A DNA stretch of 64,000 nt from Phytoseiulus persimilis (taxonomy: Eukaryota > Arthropoda > Arachnida > Mesostigmata > Phytoseiidae), in contig CM075104.1 of assembly GCA_037576195.1 (NCBI GenBank), forward strand, positions 26,428,211 through 26,492,210, given 5' to 3'. The notes below the pieces were generated by a model, which was not told where the DNA came from, did no database searches, and saw only the letters and a program-made list of their open reading frames with translations. Position 1 is the stretch's first letter. Every line of letters starts with the position of its first letter. This document shows, piece after piece, positions 37,284-47,300 of the stretch. A program made the position numbers and the translations under genes.

Positions 37284-37867
37284 GTGACGAGCCAGAACTG
37301 AAATATGAAATGTTCGGAATTGAATGAAAATCCAACAATCTCAGTCCCTGTTTTAATTCCACATGTACACCCTGCTCACGGGGTGTGAATCGGGGGGTAC
37401 GCAGATTCTCCTTCAGACCCATACTGCCCCAAGAAGTGACGGGACAGCTGGCCTATTGTGTCTATTTTGAGTGTTACCAGCTACTTCTACGATCGCGTAT
37501 CACCCTGGAACTTTTGTATTCAGAAGCTCCAAACGCTGTCAAGCATGCGCGGATATTCCGACGAATCCCGTATCGCGCAGGCAGCACATTCAACGATGCC
37601 TCACCGACGAACAGTGTAGAGCTCAGAAATCGTGTGGCGACGACTCGAATCCTGAGATTCTCCCAACTTTCCGTGTAGATCTCGGGGTTCACGAACGATG
37701 TGTTGGAGTTGGCTAGCCTCGAGTCCACTTCACGCTGTCCATCTCGAATCACCCTGTATCGCCCCCAAGGGCAGCTAGAAGGCACCATCGGGAGCGCTGC
37801 ACGTGCGGAAACCGGACTTATCGTTAGTTCATGAGGCACGAAGTAGTGTTGCTACTCGATTTTGGCT

Positions 37868-38012
37868 CGGGTCGGTTTGAGCGCAGGATTGATCTGAACG
37901 GAGGATTAATTCCGAAGCGTTATCAATCCAGGCGCCAGGTTGATTTGAGCGCACGATCGATTCGATTGGGATCGATTTAAGCGAGAGCGATTAGAGCGGA
38001 TGCCTGTTTGAG
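37868..38012. repeat. Degenerate GATTTGAGCG-type short repeat cluster
   Basis: Repeated variants of g(g/a)tttgagcg, gatctgaacg and gatttaagcg at irregular spacing of about 15-30 bp. The reverse complement of the same motif occurs at 38,300-38,352, flanking about 290 bp, and a similar cluster occurs at 56,522-56,583. It may be a decayed minisatellite or the arms of a small foldback element. Confidence 0.6.
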
Positions 38013-38299
38013 CGCCCGTTACGTGCTCATGCTGAACCCATGAAGTACTGACAGAATGCCAGAAAGCGAATATCCGGAACCGCTCGAAGCTGGGGGCTTT
38101 GCTCACAGAATTATCCCTCCTCTCGAGCACATATAGAGCGACAGATATGCATTTTGTCGCAATGTAGGACGGCGTAAGTGCGAAAATGGTGAGCAGTCTG
38201 CAATCAGCGGATACCTTCCAGCGCAACAAAGCAGAGATTGTACGGTAGGCTCCGCTGAACTCTCTCCATCCATTTCATACTTCACACTGCGGGCAGCTG

Positions 38300-38352
38300 C
38301 GTTGAATTCGTTGCGCTCAAATCAATCACGCTTGAATCAGCTGCGTTCATAT
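38300..38352. repeat. Inverted copy of the GATTTGAGCG-type repeat
   Basis: Read on the minus strand this stretch has gattgatttgagcgc and gatatgaacgcag, the same motif variants as at 37,868-38,012 in the opposite orientation. Together the two clusters form imperfect inverted flanks around 38,013-38,299. Confidence 0.5.
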
Positions 38353-38698
38353 CGACTGACACGGATATTGTACAGCCCACGCGCGCTTGACGACATGCCA
38401 TGTTTGGCGCTTCCGGACGAATTACTTTCCGAGTATTGTTCTGAATGAATCCATTCCAGCACTGGAAATAGGCACTGAAGGCCGGCCGCCAGGCTCACCT
38501 GTGAGAGCTGCAGTCCACGCACGCCTTTCATTGGGTTTTCGCGTCCGCTGGGTCCTCCCGTTTCAGACTTCATCCGTATGTACGCCAGTGTCGGCCAATC
38601 TGGTACAAAAGTTCGCCGGAACTGATCTCCTGAACTGAAAGCTTCTCTCTACCAAGCGCGAGGTATGGAATTCGGCCGTCCTCTCAGATTGCTGAAGG

Positions 38699-39022
38699 TC
38701 AACGAGGAACTATCCTTGCGAAACAGCATCTCCGACAACACCGCTGCGAAGGGGGTGTACTGCCGTCCGAACCACAACCAGCTGCGGGAACTTGGAGGCG
38801 AAACTCGCGTGTCAACGATTCCCATATTTCTGCCTTGCCAGTCGTGAGGAGGTTGAATTTCGAGAGAGTTTCGAATACGATGAAGTGAAAGCCGCTGGCG
38901 AACGTGGTTCCCGAGATGTTTGCGAACGCCTGTTCAAGCCTCACTGGCAATGTAAATGTGTATTTTCTATGCGACTTCCTCTCGCGAGGATGAGAATCTC
39001 CGAATATGACGCCCGGTTCCAC
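38699..39022 (-). CDS. Candidate ORF, 107 aa, strand uncertain
   Basis: Minus-strand frame with beta-strand-like alternation (Lys-Tyr-Thr-Phe-Thr-Leu-Pro-Val, then Phe-His-Phe-Ile-Val-Phe) in its first half and a Cys/Ser-rich second half. A second minus frame over the same bases is open without Met and looks as plausible, and the plus strand has open frames too. Family unknown. Confidence 0.2.
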   Translation of the reverse strand: MEPGVIFGDSHPRERKSHRKYTFTLPVRLEQAFANISGTTFASGFHFIVFETLSKFNLLTTGKAEIWESLTREFRLQVPAAGCGSDGSTPPSQRCCRRCCFARIVPR

Positions 39023-39059
39023 TACGGAAAATCGTTTGACCCGAGTTCCGGAGAGCCAC

Positions 39060-41040
39060 GATCGAAGCTGTAATAGACCGTCCTACTCCCGGATCGGCCG
39101 ACCCTTGATGCAGTCATCTGGCAAGGCGCTTGCGTGAGGGCCACATCCAGTTCGAAGAGGGCATCTAGAGATACGCCGTAGCTGTTTGAAAACTCTACCT
39201 CTCCCTGCTTCCATACATAAAGCCTTATAAGTGTATCCGCCTTTCGAGCTGTGCCCGTCAATGTGAGAATGCGGAGCAAGACTAATGCACATAGACACGG
39301 TTGCAAAGCCGTCGGATGGGCAGGCGCAGCCTCGAGCGCTACCGGTTTCTTCTTCGTTTTCTCTCTTACAGCCCTCATATCCACCCGCTCTACACTGATA
39401 CGCCCCCGATTGGCATTGTAGCAGAAGAAACACGAGCCGTCGCTGTGAGGAGGCCTGTTCTGCGTGCTGAGAATCGAGAGTGCATCCAAATGGATCTGCC
39501 TGATTCCCCAACCTTCGACTCGAACTCCCACGAAGCTACATCACCATGGGCTACGTAATCGTTTTCGACACATCGAAATGTGTGACCGAAATCGCGGGTC
39601 AGTTATTGGAATGCTCTGAGGTTACTGCTCACATGCCGCATTTCATCCTACCGGCCTGCTCGATGTTCATCAAGATTGTTCCGGCGGAATCCTCGCGAGT
39701 AGTTCTTAATACAGTGAGGAATAATGAACCTCGAAAGTATTTGATCGACCTCCTGTAGCAGTGCCATCGATGATTTGATACCAAGAGGTCTCGTTCATAA
39801 AGATGCAGGACGCCATGAGGATTATCTTCCTGCTATATCCGTGCAGGAAGATGCGCCTGGATTTCGACTGCGACTAACTAGAATCCGACCGTGAATCGCT
39901 CCGCCATGAACGATCTTGGAATTGCCACACGTCATGGCAGGCTGCGTTTTCGGCAACCAGAGTAGGGAAAAATTTTCCCGGAGCGATTGCTCCTCTAGAG
40001 TGCCCACAAACAGATATCATGCTCGAAACCCTCTCAAAATTCATCGCAAAAACTTCTCTTTATTGTGCCCTCGGAGCTTCCGAATAGCGCTTTAATTCGG
40101 CTTGTTGGTTTTTTTTTCCATCCCGCCCAGGAATGGACATTGATTCTCATAGAACTAGTACAACAAACCTTCTGAAGATAAGACGATGGATGGATACTTC
40201 TTGGGGGACATGCAAAAGCACTCCAACAACAAGCAAACCTGAAAAACAACAGTGCGGCAGAGGCGTTTTTCTCGCAGCGTAAGCAAGCCTTCGGTCGGCT
40301 GGCCGTCGTGTCTGTTTGCAAGCCCACGTGGTTCCCTCTTGCCTTCGGGGAAGGACTGCTCGTAAAGTACAACTTTATTTTTTGTTCGCCTCGACCTTCA
40401 GAAGAGACGGTCAACGAATATCCCCGCGTAACAGGGCTCCACCTCCACTCACAAATTTAGGAACCACTCTGATGTTGTGTGAGGGTCAGGCCTCGAGAGC
40501 TCCATTTAGTATCCAGGACCCGGAAACCGGGGCAGGCGAGCGGCAGCTACGTCTCGCAACCCCAGTACTCGCAAACTACATAGCACGCACCTGGGCGTCA
40601 TCACGCGGATCCAGCTGCCTTCCGCAACGCTCGACGGCGAAGAATCGGAGCTTCAGTGCAAAAAGTTGACTCCGCCTCGTCATGTTTGGCCACTCGGGTC
40701 TCTGGCCTTTGCCCCCACCATTCAACTGGTGAAGGTGCCACTGTCAGCTCCCTGACTACAACTCGAACTCGAGCCGTGGCTTGAGAAACCATCATCACCG
40801 AGAGCCGGATGTGAATGATCAACGTTTCATGCGGGTGCTTCGTCGGGAGCCACGCTGCAGCCTTTTATTGTTGGTGGTATGTCGATGAGACCCTGAATAC
40901 TGAGAGAACGCCCTTCCTGCGCGCCGTCATGCCCCCATACATGGAACATAATCCACGGAGAAAGCTGTTCCCATTATAGATAAGCCGAATTCTCCCCACG
41001 AACCTCGCAGAGCCATCAAGCGACCGGAGCCGCTGGGCGA
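39060..41040. other. Unassigned stretch
   Basis: Short ORFs of 60-170 codons on both strands (for example minus 39,022-39,531, plus 39,546-39,758, minus 40,034-40,414). No motif, repeat or splice-linked series stands out. Confidence 0.4.
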
Positions 41041-41066
41041 TTAGAGGAGTCGTTGGTCAGAAATGA

Positions 41067-41402
41067 TGGATAGTTACACCACCACCAGAAGACAGACCCG
41101 AACCGCCTGGCGGGTCGGGGAAGCAATCTGACAGCACCTGCCAATATGTTGAGCTCGTACATCCGCTCCAGGGAATATCTGCGAAGTCTGGAATACGAGG
41201 GGGCTTCTCGGGTCCGGAATTTCCGAGTCCGGTTTTGTTCTTGCATTGTTTTCCAGGATTTTTCGACACCGCGCCTCACGTTATCAATATCATATCAATA
41301 GAATGGAACGTTCTGCATTCCGACCGGCTCCCCGACGATTGTGAGAATGAGTGGGGCGCTTTGGAGATAACCCATTTTCTTTCGAGGTCTACCCTAAAGT
41401 GA
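41067..41402 (+). CDS. Candidate exon of a duplicated gene family (copy A)
   Basis: The plus frame is open for 111 codons between TGA at 41,064 and TGA at 41,400 without a Met, so it would be an internal exon. It starts with Pro/Gly/Glu-rich sequence, then Arg-Gly-Gly-Phe-Ser-Gly-Pro-Glu-Phe-Pro-Ser-Pro-Val-Leu (41,196-41,237), an aromatic/aliphatic middle, and Asp-Asp...Leu-Glu-Ile-Thr-His-Phe-Leu-Ser...Leu-Lys (41,334-41,399). A region at 62.7-63.14 kb has matching residues at the same spacing in the same frame (153 bases from Glu-Phe-Pro to Thr-His-Phe in both). A donor-like AAA|GTGATT lies at the end. A separate ATG frame (41,351-41,686) overlaps the end. No domain family is recognised. 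Confidence 0.45.
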   Translation, partial: WIVTPPPEDRPEPPGGSGKQSDSTCQYVELVHPLQGISAKSGIRGGFSGPEFPSPVLFLHCFPGFFDTAPHVINIISIEWNVLHSDRLPDDCENEWGALEITHFLSRSTLK

Positions 41403-41686
41403 TTGAGAAAACGGAGAATTCCAACGGGCCTCGCCACTATCTCAACGCTCCGAAAAATGGAAGTTTTTTATACCTGCCTCTGGGCGCGCTCTTCGTCATA
41501 GCCACAAAGGATCAAAATGGCCGCCTTGGAACCCTCCATCGACCAGCTTCATATTTCCCATCAAATCGGCGCCTCATCCCAACTGATTCTCAAAATCAGG
41601 GGCAGGCCAGTCAAAATCCAGAACGTTCCAATTTGAAACTTGCATACTCCATAAACTTAGGTGCCGTGTCGGGAAAAATATCGTGA
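41351..41686 (+). CDS. Alternative ORF, 111 aa, overlapping copy A
   Basis: An ATG-started frame of 111 codons with protein-like composition (hydrophobic strand around residues 48-60, Asn/Ser/Gln-rich end). It overlaps the last 50 bases of the copy-A exon in another frame, so both cannot be coding there unless it is a downstream exon entered after 41,402. Listed because it is the longest ATG frame here. Confidence 0.2.
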   Translation: MGRFGDNPFSFEVYPKVIEKTENSNGPRHYLNAPKNGSFLYLPLGALFVIATKDQNGRLGTLHRPASYFPSNRRLIPTDSQNQGQASQNPERSNLKLAYSINLGAVSGKIS

Positions 41687-41789
41687 TCGTACTGTGCCGT
41701 GGTTCTCCTAGGAAGAGCGCGTTGGCTGTTTCCAGACTCGAGTCCCTCACGGCTGCGAGCCGCGACTCGAGTTCGCGGACCTTGATATC

Positions 41790-43390
41790 TAGATGGCTCC
41801 TACCTCGAACGAACTATGCCAGGGAAGCGTAGTGAAGAGCCGCGAACGACGGGTCGAGCTTCCCCACGGGTCACCGCGGAGTTGAGCATTTTGGAAGCTT
41901 CTCATCCTGGCAACAAAATCAGCTTGATCATGAGGATTAGTCTCGTTAAGGTGGGACGGCTGCTGCCGCGCCCGTATCAAGCTTCATGAGATGGTCAGCG
42001 AATCACTGTTATCGGGGCCTAAGCTGTCGGTCAGATCCTTATAGCAGTCCTCAGGTCTCGTACGAATTTCGCTGTTTTGAACGAACAGTACCCTCCGTGA
42101 CCCACGAGGTGTAGAAATAAGTGCAGTGAATTCCAGAGTCTTATACTGCTAGAGAACATCGCAGGGCAGCGGTGGATGATAGGATGATAGGTTGATAACC
42201 CGAAGCAGGTCGGGGAGATTCCGCGTCTTTCTCATTTAATTGTATATCCTCTGAATCAAACTAATTTCGTAGATGGCGCGCCGGCCTTTTGGGAGGAAGC
42301 AGCGGTTGCAGGGAAACGCGTGCTGAATGGACTCTCAATGGACTTGAATGGTCAAGCTCGCTTCTCCGAGGTAGGGAGGGACGCAATCGAAGGCTGGAGT
42401 TCGGACTTTGGAAGGTTGCAAGGAAGATAGTATTCAGAAAGCCATTTACGGTAGAGGTACACATCTCTACTGAATATCTGAAAAGTTCCCGAGAATTTTC
42501 GGAAAATATTGATGAGTCCCACCTGGCCTCAGACTGGGAAACAGGAACCGTTTCGCGAATCGGATTTCGAGCATGGGTCGCTTCTCCCGTCTGGCCGCGA
42601 GTGCTCACACAGGCGGGGCGCACGGTCGCGCTCTCGTCTCGCGATGATAGAGATTGTTTCTCCGATATTCGGTTCTTCTCCAACGTTTCCCTGACTTTGG
42701 TCTGATTAGTATCGATTTCTCGCTCCGTTGGAACGCGGCGAATATCCACAGACCCGTAGGTTAAGAGTGCATCCATGATCGAAGAGAACTGGCAAGCCTT
42801 GTCCCTCACCATCCTCTTCAAACACCGCCAGTCCCCTCTGAACTAGGCGGCCGTCAGACGCGGTTCGATCTCAATTGCTCGAGCGTGGATCGAAAATGAT
42901 TCGAGAGATTTGTTCCGCACACCTTGTGGATAGGGGAAACGACATACGGTTTCGTCAAAAATGACCATTCCACAGAAGATGATGACAGAATCCAGAAAAA
43001 AAATCCTGAGGAAGTAGATCCTCTAGCATTTAGATTACTAATCGGACCAAAGAACGGACTTCTCGGAAAGAACGGATGGTTCTCTCTACATCCGCCATAT
43101 TTCCCGAGCCCTTCCGATGGGAATCTTATCTGAGAACGTTCCGGATCGAGATGTCATGGAACGAGCGAAGAAACTCTCAGGAATCATCCATTTCGATGCT
43201 GTAGTTTTGGAGATTTTTGAGCCGAGGAACTTTGATCCCCATTGTTGGTCCCATTAGGGAGCGTTGGAGGTCTGGCCGACAACGCCACATCATCGACTCC
43301 CTAACGAGCTTGAGTGATCTTGATCGTCATATTCTATGTCGAATCTTCCAGCGAAATGAGACTCTTGGATATATAGATACTTCGCATAAA
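41790..43390. other. Unassigned stretch with ORFs
   Basis: Contains open frames at plus 42,289-42,705, minus 42,261-42,821 (186 codons), plus 42,924-43,133 and plus 43,217-43,468. None has a recognised motif, and the 42.3-42.8 kb frames overlap on opposite strands. Confidence 0.35.
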
Positions 43391-43394
43391 TTCG

Positions 43395-43688
43395 ATGAAT
43401 TTCCGATCTGGAGATTTCCAGGGAGCTCAAGCGTGGAAAACGCAAGAATCATGCCAAGCCCCGGTTGAATCATGTTTAGATTGCTGGTTTACTGACATGA
43501 AGCTCGATGACCTTCCTACCTGGGTCTGGGACGCTTCGACGTCGCCGTTTTGGGGCCGTTGTTCCGGCTCCACCGTTTTGGCGCCGCATAACCTGAAACA
43601 CGTTTTCAGCGTCGAAAAAGTATCACCTACTGGAACACTGACTAGTTTCCTAAGGTTTCTTGTGGGGGACCAAACCAGATTGCCCTGA
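43395..43688 (+). CDS. Candidate terminal exon with a Cys-Leu-Asp-Cys-Trp-Phe motif
   Basis: A 97-codon plus frame ending at TGA 43,686. It contains Cys-Leu-Asp-Cys-Trp-Phe at about 43,476-43,493, identical to the motif at 36.9 kb with three silent base differences, followed by a Trp-rich stretch (Thr-Trp-Val-Trp-Asp) and mixed sequence. It lies about 2 kb downstream of the copy-A exon in the same orientation, so it could belong to the same gene. The motif is short, so homology is not proven. Confidence 0.3.
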   Translation: MNFRSGDFQGAQAWKTQESCQAPVESCLDCWFTDMKLDDLPTWVWDASTSPFWGRCSGSTVLAPHNLKHVFSVEKVSPTGTLTSFLRFLVGDQTRLP

Positions 43689-44017
43689 ATATGTTATCGA
43701 GTTGGTTTCGTGTCGTTTTGATCGTCTTCCTGGGGCCTGTGGGGGATACTGTCAGGAATAAGTAACGATAGTTTTGGAAATGATTGAGTCGTTGGGGAAC
43801 CCATCATGAGATGGATTGAGTGATGAACTCATTCAGACCACGAGCTACGTGTTCCAGAGAAGCAGAATTTTTCACCTCATTATGCTCGACCCCGGTGTCA
43901 GCTCAGCTATCGTCGTATGCTCCCTCATCCCCATGCATCCGTCAAGAGGGAAGAGCTCGACGGTCGAATCACTCCATCTCTGTTCCCATTTTCATCAATA
44001 TTTTTGGTTCCCGTAGT

Positions 44018-44030
44018 CCCCCCCCCCCCC
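44018..44030. repeat. C homopolymer, 13 bp
   Basis: Thirteen C bases just before the first repeat element. The length is likely variable or uncertain in the assembly. Confidence 0.95.
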
Positions 44031-44062
44031 GGTTGCTCGGCGGAATTAGAATCTCATGTTGC

Positions 44063-44326
44063 ACCAGCCGGCCTTCGGCCGAGTGGAGTCGGTCGCGCTG
44101 CGCGCGGTTGGACGGGCGTTCCTGGCATCGAGAGGTACTTTTCTCGCTGTTCACCGGCCCGGTCAGCATCAGGGTTTTGAAAAGTATGGTCGTATTGGTC
44201 CCGGAGACACCCCTCCAGACTTGGAGAAGTATGGTCAGACTGGTCCTGGAATCACCCCATGTATTCTGGAAGGAGTGCGGACAAACTGACAAACTTACAG
44301 ACGACGCCGATCATATATCTTTACTG
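44063..44326 (+). mobile_element. Repeat element copy 1 (short array, 2 units)
   Basis: It has the same layout as the next copy: a GC-rich head beginning accagccggcc with a CGGCC...GGCCG hairpin and gcgctgcgcgcgg, a block ending in ttttctcgctg and gtcagcat, two 45-bp units (about 44,171-44,272), then the tail gtgcggacaaactgac with gccgatcatatat. The outer inverted-repeat sequence is missing at its left end (truncated after gttgc) and degenerate at its right end. It abuts copy 2 with no spacer. No coding potential for a transposase is seen, so it is non-autonomous. Confidence 0.85.
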
Positions 44327-44339
44327 TCCTTACTATATA
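44327..44339 (+). repeat. Terminal inverted repeat, left end of copy 2
   Basis: TCCTTACTATATA, matching in inverse orientation the ends at 55,024-55,036 (perfect) and 55,603-55,615 (one mismatch, and the outer end of copy 3). It marks the boundary between copies 1 and 2. Confidence 0.8.
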
Positions 44340-47300
44340 AACCAGCCGGCCTTTGGCCGACTGGAGCCGGCCGCGCTGCGCGCGCTTGGACGGCGCTCCC
44401 TGCCATCGAGGCACTTTTCTCTCCCTTCATTGGGTCAGCATTCCGATTTTGAAAAGTATGGTCAGATTGGTCTCGGGATTACCCATCCAGAGTTGGAAAG
44501 TAATGCCCAGATTGGTCGCGGAATCACCCCTCCGGAAAGTAATGCGCAGATTGGTTCGGAATCACCCCTCCAGATATGGAACGTAATGCTCAGATTAGTC
44601 ACGGAATCGCCCCTCCAGAGTTGGAAAGTAATGCTCAGATTGGCCCCGTAATCACCCCTCCAGAGTTGAAAGTAATGCTCAGACTGGTCTCGGGAATCAC
44701 CCCTCCAGAGTTGAAAAGTAATGCTCAGATTGGTCTTGGAATCACCCCTCCAGAGTTGGAAAGTGAATGCTCAGATTGGTCTCGGAATCACCCCTCCAGA
44801 GTTGGGAAGTAATGCTCAGATTGACCCCGGAATCACCCCTCCAGAGTTGAAAAGTAATGCTCAGATTGACCCGGAATCACCCTCCAGAGTGGGAAAGTAA
44901 TGCTCAGATTGGTCTCGGAATCCACCCCTCCAAAGTTGGGAAGTAATGCTCAGATTGGTCCGGAATCACCCCTCCCAGAGTTGGAAAGTAATGCTCAGAT
45001 TGGTCTCGGAATCACCCCTCCAGAGTTGGAAAGTAATGCTCAGATTGGTCCCGGAATCACCCCTCCAGAGTTGGAAAAGTAATGCTCAGATTGGTCTCGG
45101 AATCACCCCTCCAGAGTTGGAAAGTAATGCTCAGATTGGTCCCGGATCACCCCTCCAGAGTTGGGAAAGTAATGCTCAGATTGGTCTCGGAATCACCCCT
45201 CCAGAGTTGGAAAGTAATGCTCAGATTGGTCTCGGAATCACCCCTCCAGAGTTGAAAGTAATGCTCAGATGGTCTCGGAATCACCCCTCCAGAGTTGGAA
45301 AGTAATGCTCAGATTGGTCTCGGAATCACCCCTCCAGAGTTGGGAAAGTAATGCTCAGATTGGTCTCGGAATCACCCCTCCAGAGTTGGAAAGTAATGCT
45401 CAGATTGGTCTCGGAATCACCCCTCCAGAGTTGGGAAGTAATGCTCAGATGGTCTCGGAATCACCCCTCCAGAGTTGGAAAGTAATGCTCAGATTGGTCT
45501 CGGAATCACCCCTCCAGAGTTGGAAAGTAATGCTCAGATTGGTCTCGGAATCACCCCTCCAGAGTTGGAAAGTAATGCTCAGATGGGTCTCGGAATCACC
45601 CCTCCAGAGTTGGAAAAGTAATGCTCAGATTGGTCTCGGAATCACCCCTCCAGAGTTGGAAAGTAATGCTCAGATTGGTCTCGGAATCACCCCTCCAGAG
45701 TTGGAAAGTAATGCTCAGATTGGTCTCGGAATCACCCCTCCAGAGTTGGAAAGTAATGCTCAGATTGGTCCGGAATCACCCCTCCAGAGTTGGGAAGTAA
45801 TGCTCAGATTGGTCCCGGAATCACCCCTCCAGAGTTGGAAAGTAATGCTCAGATTGGTCTCGAATCACCCCTCCAGAGTTGGAAAGTAATGCTCAGATTG
45901 GTCTCGGAATCACCCCTCCAGAGTTGGAAAAGTAATGCTCAGATTGGTCTCGGAATCACCCCTCCAGAGTTGGAAAGTAATGCTCAGATTGGTCTCGGAA
46001 TCACCCCTCCAGAGTTGGGAAAAGTAATGCTCAGATTGGTCTCGGAATCACCCCTCCAGAGTTGGAAAGTAATGCTCAGATTGGTCTCGGAATCACCCCT
46101 CCAGAGTTGGAAAGTAATGCTCAGATTGGTCTCGGAATCACCCCTCCAGAGTTGGAAAGTAATGCTCAGATTGGTCTCGGAATCACCCCTCCAGAGTTGG
46201 AAGTAATGCTCAGATTGGTCTCGGAATCACCCCTCCAGAGTTGGAAAGTAATGCTCAGATTGGTCTCGGAATCACCCCTCCAGAGTTGGAAAGTAATGCT
46301 CAGATTGGTCTCGGAATCACCCCTCCAGAGTTGGGAAGTAATGCTCAGATTGGTCCCGGAATCACCCCTCCAGAGTTGGAAAGTAATGCTCAGATTGGTC
46401 TCGGAATCACCCCTCCAGAGTTGGAAAGTAATGCTCAGATTGGTCTCGGAATCACCCCTCCAGAGTTGGAAAGTAATGCTCAGATTGGTCTCGGAATCAC
46501 CCCTCCAGAGTTGGGAAAGTAATGCTCAGATTGGTCTCGGAATCACCCCTCCAGAGTTGGAAAGTAATGCTCAGATTGGTCTCGGAATCACCCCTCCAGA
46601 GTTGGGAAAGTAATGCTCAGATTGGTCTCGGAATCACCCCTCCAGAGTTGGAAAGTAATGCTCAGATTGGTCCGGAATCACCCCTCCAGAGTTGGGAAAG
46701 TAATGCTCAGATTGGTCTCGGAATCACCCCTCCAGAGTTGGAAAGTAATGCTCAGATTGGTCTCCGGAATCACCCCTCCAGAGTTGGGAAGTAATGCTCA
46801 GATTGGTCTCGGAATCACCCCTCCAGAGTTGGAAAGTAATGCTCAGATTGGTCTCGGAATCACCCCTCCAGAGTTGGAAAGTAATGCTCAGATTGGTCCC
46901 GGAATCACCCCTCCAGAGTTGGAAAGTAATGCTCAGATTGGTCTCGGAATCACCCCTCCAGAGTTGGGAAGTAATGCTCAGATTGGTCTCGGAATCACCC
47001 CTCCAGAGTTGGAAAGTAATGCTCAGATTGGTCTCGGAATCACCCCTCCAGAGTTGGGTAAAGTAATGCTCAGATTGGTCTCGGAATCACCCCTCCAGAG
47101 TTGGAAAGTAGTAATGCTCAGATTGGTCTCGGAATCACCCCTCCAGAGTTGGGAAGTAATGCTCAGATTGGTCTCGGAATCACCCCTCCAGAGTTGGAAA
47201 AGTAATGCTCAGATTGGTCTCGGAATCACCCCTCCAGAGTTGGAAAGTAATGCTCAGATTGGTCCCGGAATCACCCCTCCAGAGTTGGAAAGTAATGCTC

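Noticed and set aside
38699-39022. Carotenoid-oxygenase or yellow-like protein
   Set aside because: Only a vague pattern (aliphatic strands then Thr-Gly-Lys...Ile-Trp); the conserved His ligands or family signatures could not be found.
43820-44652. ORFs crossing the repeat-element heads
   Set aside because: Their products translate the GC-rich head and the 45-bp units; the same peptides appear in inverted copy 3, so they are repeat-derived.
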